The position numbers were made by a program, and so were the translations under genes. The notes below the pieces were generated by a model. It was not told the DNA's origin. It saw only the letters and a list, made by a program, of their open reading frames with translations, and made no database searches. Below, one piece after another: positions 42,501-51,450 of a stretch of 64,000 nt of DNA. Within the stretch, counting starts at the first letter, position 1, and every line of letters starts with the position of its first letter. The stretch comes from Dermacentor variabilis (taxonomy: Eukaryota > Arthropoda > Arachnida > Ixodida > Ixodidae): assembly GCF_050947875.1 (NCBI RefSeq), contig NC_134574.1:155026051-155090050 (forward strand), given 5' to 3'.

Positions 42501-45500
42501 TTTGTGTAGGTACTTAACATAGCAGCTCAGAATAAAAGACGACACGACGACGAGGGAACGCTTGTCGTCTTTTCACTGTGTGTTCGTCCCTTTTAGCGCT
42601 GCCATAAGTTTTTAAAGAATGCATCACCAACTAGCACAGCACCAAGTTTTATTGAAGGTTACTGCGGCTTGCTGAGAACAACAGTGGCTCGTCGTAGGCG
42701 CCAAAATTGGAAGTAGTGATGTCTACGTTATCCAAAATCAAGTTTGAACTGTGCACCATGGTGACTTTCAGTAGAAGGAGCGTTGTGGGCACACCCCGCT
42801 CCACCTTAGCCTTCCCAGTGCAAGCACCGCAAAGCAAGTGTTTGATTGCCAAGAACTCTGCTTTGGCTGAAGGCATTGAAGTACTCTTTGTGGCAAAGTA
42901 TTTCTGAAGTAGCCTGTTTAACTTCAAATGAATTTCTCCAGGCCCCCTTTAAGCAGAAGGTTCAATCGACCCCAGCTCAGTGTATGTCCTTGCAACTACT
43001 CCACAGAACAAATTATGTGCACCATGACTGAATGGGATACTGCAGAGCAAGGTATCACTGGAGTAAGGAATGGGGGACAGAATGAGTAGATGACAGACAT
43101 TAAGAAAAAATGTCACAGTCACAGAAAAAAAGTCTACTAATTTGTCCATAGCCAGTTCATGCAATAACCTATCAAGACCATGCACATCTCTATTGCATGG
43201 GGGAAAAAGAACTTAAAATAGACTAATGAAGGCCTTAGCAGAACAATGCTTAGGTAATTATTACATTAGGAGGAGGGGTTGGTAAAAATGATACGTCCTT
43301 TGATAAGCACTTTTTTTTCATGAGCGATACAGTCACATCTATGGACAAGCAATTAAGTAAATCTGACAGCTGATAATGAATGTGCATTTCCTTGATCACA
43401 ATTAGCCTGACATATAAGGTCTCCTTTATCAGGCTTTCTTGGCGCCACATTTGTGCCCATTCAACAAGAGATGCAACAAAATGCAAAATATCATACTTTC
43501 CTGCTTCAACACATTGGGGCAAGAGTGAGTAAATAAGGGCAAGGGCACCCTCACATGTTAGGTTTTGCAATAGGTGACTCAAAGTCCAGGCCTACAAAGG
43601 AGCTCGGGTTTTTGGGTACAAAATTTTTAACTCCCGACTATATACTTCAGTAGCATATATTAAAACTTGTAGATGGGTTCAATTATTTCCTCATGTGAGC
43701 ATTGCAGACCTTTTGACATTGTCCATCCTTCTTACAAGTATGGTATTGGAAACATTATGTATGGTAACTGTACATTGGGTTGATTTCTTGCTGTCTATTA
43801 CCTCCAAAACTGAATATCTGCAATGCTCTCTCTTCTTCATGAAGAGTACATTAATGTGAAGAACTCGAGTGTGATTGATTTACAATTTATGTTGTACTTC
43901 ACTCCACTCTAGTTAACAGAGATGAGTCACATTACTGAACAAGGTAATTGCAAATTTAACCAGTTATTTAGCTGTAGTAGAAATGAAAAGGTGCCACGAA
44001 CCCAGCGCTTGAAACAGCCACTGCTTTGCAGCAACAAGTCTTAACGGGCCAACAGCCAGCTATCTCACCTGGGCGCGCGGCCAGGCTTGCGCTCAGGATG
44101 CTGGTCCAGCCAGGTCAGGTGTGCCTGGTGGTCCCAAATGCCCAGCAGGATGCTAGTCCGTTCCTTGCCTTTCTCCTCGTGGAACTGGCTCACGCGCTGG
44201 CCATAGCAGAACTCGTACTTCCACCAGCCTGCACCCTGCACTCATCGCAGAACACTTTCCTTCAACATGACAGCTGCCTCCGCAACTTCACGATTTGGGA
44301 CTTGTGATACAGGGCTCACTTCTGGGAAAACACGGCGAGGGCGGGAGATGGAAATTCAAGACAAGGAGCAAACAGAGAACAAGGTGAAAGCAGGAGCCAA
44401 TGTTTCGACAAGTAGGCTTGTCTTCTTCAAGGCTGAAGAAGACTGGCCTTGAAGAAGACAAGTCCACTTGTCGAAATGTTGGCTCCTCCTTTCACCTTGT
44501 TCTCATTTTGCTCAAGGCTCACTTCTGCAGCTCCTACATGTGCATATTAACAGCGTGTTCAAATTCATGCATTGGCCACTGTACAGCTGAAGCAGGGCAA
44601 ACATGACAAAGCGCCTCTAATGGCCTCGCTGATGAAGCCACTGCGTGCTACCTGGCTTATTAAAGTGTGGCGCTCCCTATCTGTGAGGCCTGTGATTTCC
44701 TGTACAGTACTTGAGAGGACTGGCGTCGTGCAAGCTCGTGCAGCCAAGCAAATCTAATGTGCCACGTTTTATGAGGTGCAACCGGCAGAACTAGCTGGCA
44801 AAATAAATTTTTACTTTTCAGCATGGTGTTCACTGCACCTGGTGGCATTATTTCTTATTTCCTCCCTGAATATAGTATGTGCCCTTAAATTCTGCAACAT
44901 TTTCAAACTGCAAAACTCGTGTAATTAACAGCATGTGAAAATAAGGAGTCTTACAATATTACGCCGGTAACACTGTCATGAGCATCTGAGCCATGTAATT
45001 GTTCCTGTACATACGGCCACATGTATGCACTTGAAAGGTTACTTTCTGTTACAGAAGAATAGTCCTCTGAATGTCAACTGTGAATTCTTGTTCTGGGTAG
45101 ACAGAGCAAATGAGATTGGTCTTGTAGGATTATTTGAGTCACGCACAAGCCATCAATACGCTATCTGTGAAATCTGAAGTAACCTTATTTTGCAAATTTT
45201 TTCCAAAAATTTAGTAAAGGTAACGTAAATAAAATTAGAACTAGAATGATAAACAATGCCAGACCTCATATGGAAAGAAAAAAAAAGCACATAAAATTGC
45301 ACATATCTACGGGCTTTGAGCACCATAACTTGTACATTAATGATTTTGAAAATAGTTTTTGGTCTAAGACTTAACTCCCCCAAATTCCATCACTTCTGCT
45401 TACTCTCGCAGACGTCACGCGCAATGGCTACTGAGTGGATTCCTTTAATGTCGCAATTAATCAGTGCCCACCAACACAGAGAAATCAAAAGAAGCAAAGA

Positions 45501-48500
45501 AATCTTCGCTGATGAGGCGCTGAATGATACTGCGGAATTTGAGAAGAGTGGTACCACATCAGGTTACCTAATGCACTCTTGAGGTCGTGCTTTGAGATCG
45601 TGTGGTGAACGCACAAACTGTGATCGGAGCATGGTTGACCAGTGTTCCAAGCAGATGTGTTATGCGAGTGCAGCAGGAATGACAGAGATGGTGAAGGCTG
45701 CGATGGTGTGGCAGTATCATCTAATTACCAATAACTCTATCTGTTAGTTTAGAGTTGCAGAATGGGTGCCAAGAGAAGCTAATTGCAATCCAGGACATTT
45801 GTGTGAAAGGGACCCCACAATAAGATGGCCATGCAAATATGAGAAAAAAAATATATATTACTGCGAACAGCCAGTTGTCAGGAACACCAACCACCAAATC
45901 ATGCATAATTTGGGCTATGTTAATAATCAGATAATGATAATTGCAAGGCTTATTCTTGTACTTGCGCATTTTGCCACTAGCCAGAGATTCGTTTCCTGAA
46001 TCATCACAAAGTGGCAAGCAAGCCGTGTGTTGTAGGAGCAGAGTGAACACCTCACCCCTGTCAGGCAGTGGCTGCCTGCAAGGAAGTCCTTCACCAGCTG
46101 GGACAACTTGTCAGCTGATGGAGGTGGCTGCGGTGCCAGTGGCTCGGGAGGAAGCAGCTGCACCTGTTCTGTCCCAAAGCCCTTGGGCCGTCGGGGGGCG
46201 CCATCTTGGGCCACACACTGGATTGGGTTCTCCGGCGACGTTTCCGGACTGCACAAAGTGGCAGAAGAAGAAAAAGAAAATAATAAATCCTGAGGTTTTT
46301 CATGCCAAAATGACCATCTGATTATGAGGGTCTCCAGATTAATTTTCACCACTGAGTCTTTTAACACACACCTATATATAAGTACACAAGCGTTTTCGCA
46401 TTTCGCCCGCATTGAAATGTGGCCGGGGATTGAACTCACTACCTCAAGCTCAGCAGTGTAACACCCACCACGGCAACTTAGCGGCTATGGTGTTGCGCTG
46501 CTAAGCATGAGGTCGCGAGATCAAATCCCGTCCGCAGCGGCTGCATTTCGATGGGGGCGAAATGCAAAAATGCATATGTTCCAGAATTCATTCAGCAGTG
46601 CAACGCCTTAGCCATTCGACCACTGCAGCAGGCAGCGTATCTGGGGGTAATACAGACCACGCATGTTGCGGTGGAAAAGACATGAAAACATGTAAAGAAA
46701 CGACCAGACAGGAAGAAACGACAGACCATGCATGTGTGGTCATGAAAAATAGCCTTACAATTTCTGTTATAATTGGCCAGTTTTGTTTTGTTCTTTTCCA
46801 CGTGCTACTTTTTGTTAGTGTGCACAACGTATTTCCTTTAGAATTTGTTTTGTAACTTGCACCCGCTTTAGTCATTTTTTAAAAACACACTGCAAGTCCT
46901 CTTAACCTTTGCAGCACAATGAGTGCTGACCCAAATGTCAAGCTCTAAATAGCATTACATTTCTGTGCGCAGCCACTGCACTTGCCATGCAAAGGGACAC
47001 AATGTTGCAGCTTGACATGTCACCAATCGCTAGGTTTGCAGCCCACAATGCAATAAGGGCTATTGATGGTTCTCGCAACAAGAAACCTCGAGAGCAGCAA
47101 TGATTGTACAGCTCACATCAACACGGAGCATGTTGCAACACAAGCAGACACTTCCTGCAGGCTGGAAGTGCTTGAGCGTAGTGAACAATTTTTGTTGTGT
47201 ACTCTCTCTGTTTTCTTTTATATATAAACAAATTAACCAGCATTGCAACTATTAAGAACAACATTCACGCACTATAACATTGGAAAAATGGCCGATGACG
47301 CAACCTGGGTATCCAATCGTATAGCTTGCCCAACTGATGTCATCTGCGCTAAGTAGATTGTAACAGGGCGGCTGAAAACTCAGGGGAGTGGCGCTGCTGC
47401 GATTAGTAGTGATGCACATTTTTAAAACCTTATAATAAAGTTGCATGCTTCAATTAATGATCAGATAGACCTCTAATGACTCAGTACGTTTCTACAATAT
47501 CGTCAAAATTGTTTCAGGGTCCCTTTAATGCCATTCTTGCACGATGAAATGCTACGGGGTTGTACTTTCAGTGGATACTTTTTGTGCTGTGTAGTGTCCT
47601 GTGCAAGGACTCACTAGAGCGATGGGCATTCTGTCGTACACGGAGCACAGCCCCTATGCAGTCTCTCTGATTACCACCAAGCAGCACACAAACATGCAAT
47701 ATTATTACTATGTCCAGTCTATTTTGAGAAGTCCATGGTGGCTTGCCGATGGCACTGCATGCTCAAAACCGAATTGCTGGGTGATGACACACACACATAA
47801 CAAATGATGGTGCCTGTGTACAGTGTGAAATAAACTAAGCCACAACCAGCTGTTGTGCCAGAAAAATAAAAGTCATAAAAGACCTGTCTGTCACCATCCC
47901 TCTTCTGTCTTTCTGAACGTTCCAATTCCAACTAAGCTGTTGTGGCTAACAACGCTAAATAAAACAAAGAATGTTGCTGAATCCAACAAATCGACAAGGC
48001 GTCTTCGTACAAGTCTCTTGGCTGAAATGTCGGTTTCAGCACCATACCTCATTCTAGTATTGCACGTCAAGCCTCCACTTTCCTGTGAGCTGCTCTCTTG
48101 TTGTCGGCAAGGCTGATGACACACCTGGTTGTGGCTCCAAAACCCGACACCTTGTCAAACCACATTTTAAAGAAAGATGCGCGCTCTGTGGCTGGCCCAA
48201 CACACCTGTAGTCTGGGTGAGCGCAGAGGTAAGGGGTAAACACCACGGCCTGGTACTCGCACGTGGAGAGCTCTTCGATGCTCAGCACCTCGTTGCGGGC
48301 CTCCGGGTTGCAGACGTAGAGCACACGGGTTGCGCGCTGCGCGCCCTCTCCCAGCTCGCACGCCGTGCCTCCGGTCATGTTGACCGCAAAGTACGGAAGC
48401 TCCAGGCCCGCTTCCAGCCGAATGCGGGGCGGCCGCTGCACAGGGATGGACGCTGCTGAGCTGTGCAATTGGCTGTACGTCCGCACAGTGCAGACACCAG

Positions 48501-49392
48501 CCTGCACAGTGCCTTTCCGAAACATATAAGCGTGCTCCCCCCGTTTTCACAGTTACCTACCCGGCTTCTCTCCGATAAGTAGCTCGCATCTGAAATCAAC
48601 GGAACACAGGCATAAGCACACGGTCGTGACTTGTTGTAGTCACAACTGCAATTACCATCAACTTCCAGCTTCTTGGCGTCGTACTTGCCCAGGTAGTACT
48701 GTTGCAGGACTACCTGGAACAAAAATGTCCACGTGGAATAAGAAACGCGCAGCGTCGTAGCTCACGAACGGTTGCAAGGATGCTGCCAACGTATCTTTAC
48801 TAAACTGCGAGCAGGGCTTTTATGCACCTTGTTGTCGACGCTTTCCTCGTGGTATTGCCGAACGCTCTTGCCATGGCACAGCTCGTAGGTCCAGTACTGC
48901 TCCAGCTACAAGAGAAAACCGGAAGCACTGCAGCCATCACTGCGCGGTAAAACACTTCAATCGTCTCGCTTACACGGTAGGAACAGAAGAGCCGGGAGAA
49001 GAGCGGCTTCAGCAGCTCCAGCGGCGTTGGCCCCGTGTACGGGGAAGCAGCATCGGCGTCCTGCGCCACACAGAACCACGTTAGTACGGCGCGGCTCTCG
49101 ACGATGAGCCGCGAGCACCTCTCGTGATAGTGGGTTGGCGGGCAGCAGGCACTGGTAGCGCTCCTTTTCGGCAGACACCATCCACAGCGTTTCCAGCTGC
49201 GACAGAGACCATGGGGAAACATCAGCCAGCCACTGAATCTCTTCGTCTTACCTCGGCGGGCGCCAGCTTCTTGTCAGGCGAGGAACCCGGCCAGTTTATG
49301 CTGAACAGGACCGAGTCGTCGGCGAGGTTACCACGAGCCGAGCGCAGCAGCAATGCCAAGGTTGCTCCATAGAGGAGCTTAAGTATTGTCAT
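39493..49392 (-). CDS. ERLEC1: ERLEC1 (XTP3-B) ER lectin with two MRH domains; gene span
   Basis: Family members sit in the ER lumen, bind trimmed high-mannose glycans and deliver misfolded glycoproteins to the HRD1/SEL1L ERAD ligase. Twelve - strand exons join in continuous phase: 49392-49252, 49196-49119, 49060-48974, 48905-48828, 48713-48656, 48589-48561, 48435-48206, 46248-46056, 44235-44069, 40609-40532, 39704-39626, 39555-39493. They total 426 residues plus stop (human about 483). Residues 1 to about 21 form a signal peptide. The first MRH domain has [18 protein letters not shown] and a CEY-containing end; the second has [35 protein letters not shown] and CEYILG. There is no transmembrane segment and no KDEL. 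The start ATG has A at -3 and an in-frame TAG three codons upstream. About 12 residues of the second MRH loop found in human are absent between exons 9 and 10. Confidence 0.94.
39568..39573 (+). terminator. Candidate WDHD1 polyadenylation signal (ATTAAA)
   Basis: ATTAAA lies 98 bp after the WDHD1 stop. If used, cleavage near 39585-39600 puts the WDHD1 3' UTR across the whole last coding exon of ERLEC1 (39493-39555). The next strong hexamer is AATAAA at 40101. Motif only; not proven. Confidence 0.4.
39626..39704 (-). CDS. ERLEC1: ERLEC1 exon 11 (MRH 2 end)
   Basis: It lies between CCAACTGCAG and GTGAGC and ends in phase 0. It reads [20 protein letters not shown], then CEYILG, matching human [25 protein letters not shown]. 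The Glu and Tyr of CEY are MRH sugar-contact positions. Confidence 0.95.
40125..40320 (-). mobile_element. Ruka-like SINE body, reverse orientation
   Basis: CCACGATCTGATTATGAGGC, GACTCTGGATTAATTTTCAC and GCGCACCTAAATCTAAGTAC are the reverse complement of the SINE body. The head is mostly missing. It lies in ERLEC1 intron 10. Confidence 0.68.
40532..40609 (-). CDS. ERLEC1: ERLEC1 exon 10 (MRH 2)
   Basis: It lies between CTGCTGCAG and GTAAGT and enters and leaves in phase 2. It reads [20 protein letters not shown], then VEVLLK, matching human [24 protein letters not shown]. Confidence 0.94.
41337..41393 (+). repeat. Direct repeat, copy 1 (about 55 bp)
   Basis: GCTTCATTTGTTTTGTGTAG then GTACTTCACACAGTAGCTCA matches 42479-42535 with about five differences. 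The second copy sits inside the inverted-repeat element at 42377. Confidence 0.7.
42377..42623. mobile_element. Element with about 50 bp terminal inverted repeats
   Basis: The left end TGCATTCTTTAAAAACTGAT then GCGCTAAAAGG mirrors the right end CCTTTTAGCGCTGCCATAAG then TTTTTAAAGAATGCA. Inner parts carry CTTGTCGTCGTGTCGTC-type sequence in both orientations. No coding frame was seen. It lies in ERLEC1 intron 9. Confidence 0.65.
42479..42535 (+). repeat. Direct repeat, copy 2 (about 55 bp)
   Basis: GCTTCATTTGCTTTGTGTAG then GTACTTAACATAGCAGCTCA is the counterpart of 41337-41393. Confidence 0.7.
44069..44235 (-). CDS. ERLEC1: ERLEC1 exon 9 (MRH 2 core)
   Basis: It starts after GTGCAG and ends in phase 2 at GTGAGA. 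It reads [20 protein letters not shown], then [20 protein letters not shown]; human has [20 protein letters not shown] and [20 protein letters not shown]. Confidence 0.96.
44366..44513. repeat. Long fold-back repeat, about 68 bp arms, 12 nt spacer
   Basis: Left-arm pieces GAGAACAAGGTGAAAG, CGACAAGTAGGCTTGTCTTC and TTCAAGGC mirror right-arm pieces GCCTTGAAGAAGACAAGTCC, ACTTGTCGAAATGTTGGCTC and CACCTTGTTCTC, with a few mismatches. Each arm also holds its own small hairpin (GACAAGT..ACTTGTC). It lies in ERLEC1 intron 8, near exon 9. Confidence 0.78.
46056..46248 (-). CDS. ERLEC1: ERLEC1 exon 8 (inter-MRH linker)
   Basis: It starts after CACTTTGTGCAG in phase 2 and ends in phase 0 at GTGAGG. It encodes a proline-rich linker ([18 protein letters not shown]), then [14 protein letters not shown], matching human LIKEFLSGSYCFRG. 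Confidence 0.92.
46297..46474 (-). mobile_element. Ruka-like SINE, reverse orientation
   Basis: TCTGATTATGAGGGTCTCCA and GCATTTCGCCCGCATTGAAA are the reverse complement of the SINE body; GGGGATTGAACTCACTACCT is the inverted B-box region. It lies in ERLEC1 intron 7, 49 bp beyond the exon 8 acceptor. Confidence 0.72.
46475..46580 (+). mobile_element. Ruka-like SINE head, forward orientation
   Basis: CGGCAACTTAGCGGCTATGG and GATGGGGGCGAAATGCAAAA are the head and first part of the body. It abuts the preceding inverted copy head to head, giving a natural inverted repeat. Confidence 0.7.
46581..48205. other. ERLEC1 intron 7, part beyond the SINE pair
   Basis: It contains a probable dispersed repeat at 47270-47530; no coding signal. 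Confidence 0.6.
47270..47530. repeat. Probable dispersed repeat ending GGGTCCCTTTAA
   Basis: GTTTCAGGGTCCCTTTAATG resembles the inverted terminus of the 5551 repeat. It lies in ERLEC1 intron 7. Boundaries are estimated. Confidence 0.3.
48206..48435 (-). CDS. ERLEC1: ERLEC1 exon 7 (end of MRH 1)
   Basis: A 230 bp exon from CTGTGCAG to GTGTGT, phase 0 to 2. It reads [38 protein letters not shown] and [20 protein letters not shown]. Human has YYPVGMGNGTPCSL, TVMYICHPESKHEILSVAE and [20 protein letters not shown]. NMT is a potential N-glycosylation sequon. Confidence 0.96.
48561..48589 (-). CDS. ERLEC1: ERLEC1 exon 6 (29 bp micro-exon)
   Basis: Needed to join exon 5 (phase 1) to exon 7 (phase 0). 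It lies between GATTTCAG and GTAGGT and reads (D)ASYLSERSR. It is a variable linker, so support comes from splice sites and phase and not from similarity. Confidence 0.75.
48656..48713 (-). CDS. ERLEC1: ERLEC1 exon 5
   Basis: A 58 bp exon between TTTTGTTCCAG and GTAATT, ending in phase 1. It reads [19 protein letters not shown], aligned with human INIHEYYLGNMLAKNLLFE. Confidence 0.92.
48828..48905 (-). CDS. ERLEC1: ERLEC1 exon 4 (MRH 1 core)
   Basis: Twenty-six codons between TTCTCTTGTAG and GTGCAT. It contains [18 protein letters not shown], nearly identical to human YWTYEVCHGKHIRQYHEE. The Gln in RQYH is a mannose-contacting position in MRH domains. Confidence 0.96.
48974..49060 (-). CDS. 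ERLEC1: ERLEC1 exon 3
   Basis: Twenty-nine codons between TGTGGCGCAG and GTAAGC. It reads [20 protein letters not shown] followed by YR, matching human [22 protein letters not shown], leading into the first MRH domain. Confidence 0.95.
49119..49196 (-). CDS. ERLEC1: ERLEC1 exon 2
   Basis: Twenty-six codons, phase 0 to 0, between TCTGTCGCAG and GTGCTC. It reads [19 protein letters not shown], matching human NYVIMTTAHKEKYKCILP. The downstream intron is only 58 bp. Confidence 0.9.
49252..49392 (-). CDS. ERLEC1: ERLEC1 exon 1 (signal peptide)
   Basis: Forty-seven codons from ATG (49392-49390) to a GTAAG donor. A hydrophobic leader ([14 protein letters not shown]) is followed by [20 protein letters not shown], matching human PFRVNWPGTEFSLP. 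The in-frame upstream TAG and the A at -3 support this start. Confidence 0.93.
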
Positions 49393-51360
49393 GTTTCCCT
49401 AAAGTGAAAGCAAAGTTTTTCGGTGCATAGAGTACAGCCTGCGAACACGAACCGGCTGCCACTTTTCATATTACACGTAACATATCTTCGCCGCCTCAGC
49501 TGCTGTTACGTTTCTCCAGCTGAGGCTGAGCTGAGCGGCGCTCACGACATCTCCTGGCGGTTTAGTAGTTTCTGGTTTCGTACATTGTGACCTCCGAGAT
49601 CTGCAAAAAAAAAGAAAGAAAACGTCGTGGCGCTGCCGACAGTAGCGATGCACGATGTTCAACGGTTGTTTCTTCACGGGGAACAGTCCTATACATCAAG
49701 GTGTTTATACCATAGAGTTTCCTACAAAATTCTTGTAGGAAACTCTAGGTTTATACGAATGCGACAGAAACTGGTCGAGTCAACTTGTCGGAATAAGATT
49801 TGCTTCTCGTGTTCATGCTAGAGGACGGCCTGCGTGAGCGTCGTGATGTACCAGCTGCAGGTGGTTCGTTCTCGACTCGACCCGTTGTAGCCGGCTAGTT
49901 TTTTCATACTACGCACGAGGAAAGATGGCATGATGCTGCCGTACTTCAATCTATACCAAGGAGGATCCTCCTTGATTCATGCTATGCCAACATGGAGGAA
50001 GAAAAAAACCGTGATGCATAACAACGATGGTGAAACATAGTGGTTATGACGTTTTCATAGAGCTTGCCATGGACATTGCGATCGCTTTCAGACATAAAGT
50101 TTCTAATATGAAACTCTATGCTTTCAGCATTCAGCCACCTCTTTCTGTATGATTCTACTTCCAGCCGCTTGACCCTAAATAATATAGTTTCGATTTCAGT
50201 TTCGAAAATTTCAAAAAAGAACACACAAGATCAAGACTTAATTTAATTAGTCATACTAATTTTTTGAGATGTGTGCTGAATCCGTATAGAAGTCTTTCTG
50301 CATGTATAGCGATTGTAAGCAAGGAAAATAGCAATTTAATATAAACAAAACGTGTCGTTTGAACCAGTGCAGCACTGGTGCACTCTTTCTCAACGTTTTT
50401 TTTTAATTCTAAGAGGTTCTGTTGTGCACCGAGCATGCCTCGGACGAGCTTTTCTTATTTTCATTTTTTCCCATGTTTTTTCCCCCTTCTTTTTTTTTTT
50501 CCTTTGAGTACGGTGCGTGCGTGACAGGCGACTGCAGCAAGTTGTGAGGCGGTTGGGGCTATTGAGCTCACATCTTGCGATGAACTGTGAAGATTGGGCG
50601 AGCGCTTTGCAACCGTAGCAGACATGTCTTCGGCCGAATGTCTACGCTTGCTGTGGACGTAGAATCACAGAAGTCACGAAGTGGTTTGTGTGCGCGCTCT
50701 GCTCGTTGTCCGGTGCTGCTGCTGCTGCTGCTGACGTGTGTGCGTGTTCACCGTTAGAGCACTCGCATAAGCGCTGTCGCTTTCTCGCCAGCGCAGAGTA
50801 TCCGTACACCCGTGTGACTGCGTTGATGTGCCACACTGTCGATTCGTCGGCTGATGCTTCGGCCTGCAGCGAACCCGCCCGCCGCCACTCCAGGTAACCG
50901 CCTCCCTCCGCGGGGTCAGGCACGTCTCGGCAAGCACGACGCTCATGCATGGGAAGCTGTCTTACAAAACCACAACTCACACACGTACGGATACACAGGA
51001 CGGACACACGAAAACAAGCTTCAAATCTTGTCTTTCAATCGTGCGATCTAAAGACATGGGGGCAGCGCTGGTCGTAGCAACTTCACGCTGCACCGCGAGC
51101 GCTTCCCGTTGTGCCGATTCCGCCGGCAACTGACAGATCACACCCGTCTCTTCAGAGATGGCATTGCGTCCTTACACTTTCATTTGCCGTAGGTGTAGCA
51201 CGGATTGTTACGAATCTTGATCCTTTTGTGCGCCTTGAATAGTGCCCTCTTCGAGCAGTGGCAGGTGGGAAACAAAAACAAAATCGCTCATCCCTGCTTC
51301 CGGGGCGAAGTGAGTTCTGCGCTTGCCGAAGCTGAGGTCCGTGTGTTACCGTGTTCCCAG
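49393..51360. promoter_or_regulatory. Head-to-head intergenic region of ERLEC1 and WDR62/MAPKBP1
   Basis: The two start codons are 1.97 kb apart and diverge. The part near ERLEC1 is AT-richer and contains a 15 bp palindrome (49713-49747). From about 50500 the sequence becomes GC- and CpG-rich and continues so through exon 1 to about 52000, as expected for a housekeeping promoter without a clear TATA box. A (TGC)n run lies at 50714-50733. No individual binding site is claimed. Confidence 0.5.
49713..49747. repeat. 15 bp perfect inverted repeat, 5 nt loop
   Basis: TAGAGTTTCCTACAA and its exact reverse complement flank AATTC. It lies about 320 bp upstream of the ERLEC1 start and looks like the fused ends of a small inverted-repeat transposon. 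Confidence 0.7.
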
Positions 51361-51450
51361 ATGGAGGATCCATGCAGCGGGGTTCCACGCGTGGTGCGAG
51401 CACCGGCCCTCAAGCGAGGTCGTGCGGACGCGACGCCACTCTCCGAGCGG
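51361..51450 (+). CDS. MAPKBP1/WDR62: WDR62/MAPKBP1-like first coding exon (proposed start)
   Basis: The ATG at 51361 begins 30 codons ([20 protein letters not shown], then [10 protein letters not shown]) ending in phase 0 at a strong donor, GTAAGT. The join [14 protein letters not shown] resembles human VQNR|VSLEKVLGIT. TTCCCAG directly before the ATG could be an acceptor, so the frame might extend upstream (open from 51205) or start here. N termini vary in this family. Confidence 0.65.

Larger units (their letters stand above)
40610..44068. other. ERLEC1 intron 9
   Basis: It contains the 55 bp direct repeats and the long-inverted-repeat element; no exon was recognised, although about 12 residues of the MRH 2 loop are unaccounted for. 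Confidence 0.55.

Noticed and set aside
50642..51007. Overlapping - strand frames in the CpG-rich intergenic region
   Set aside because: Open frames are expected in GC-rich sequence lacking stops; the glutamine/alanine run is only the (TGC)n repeat.
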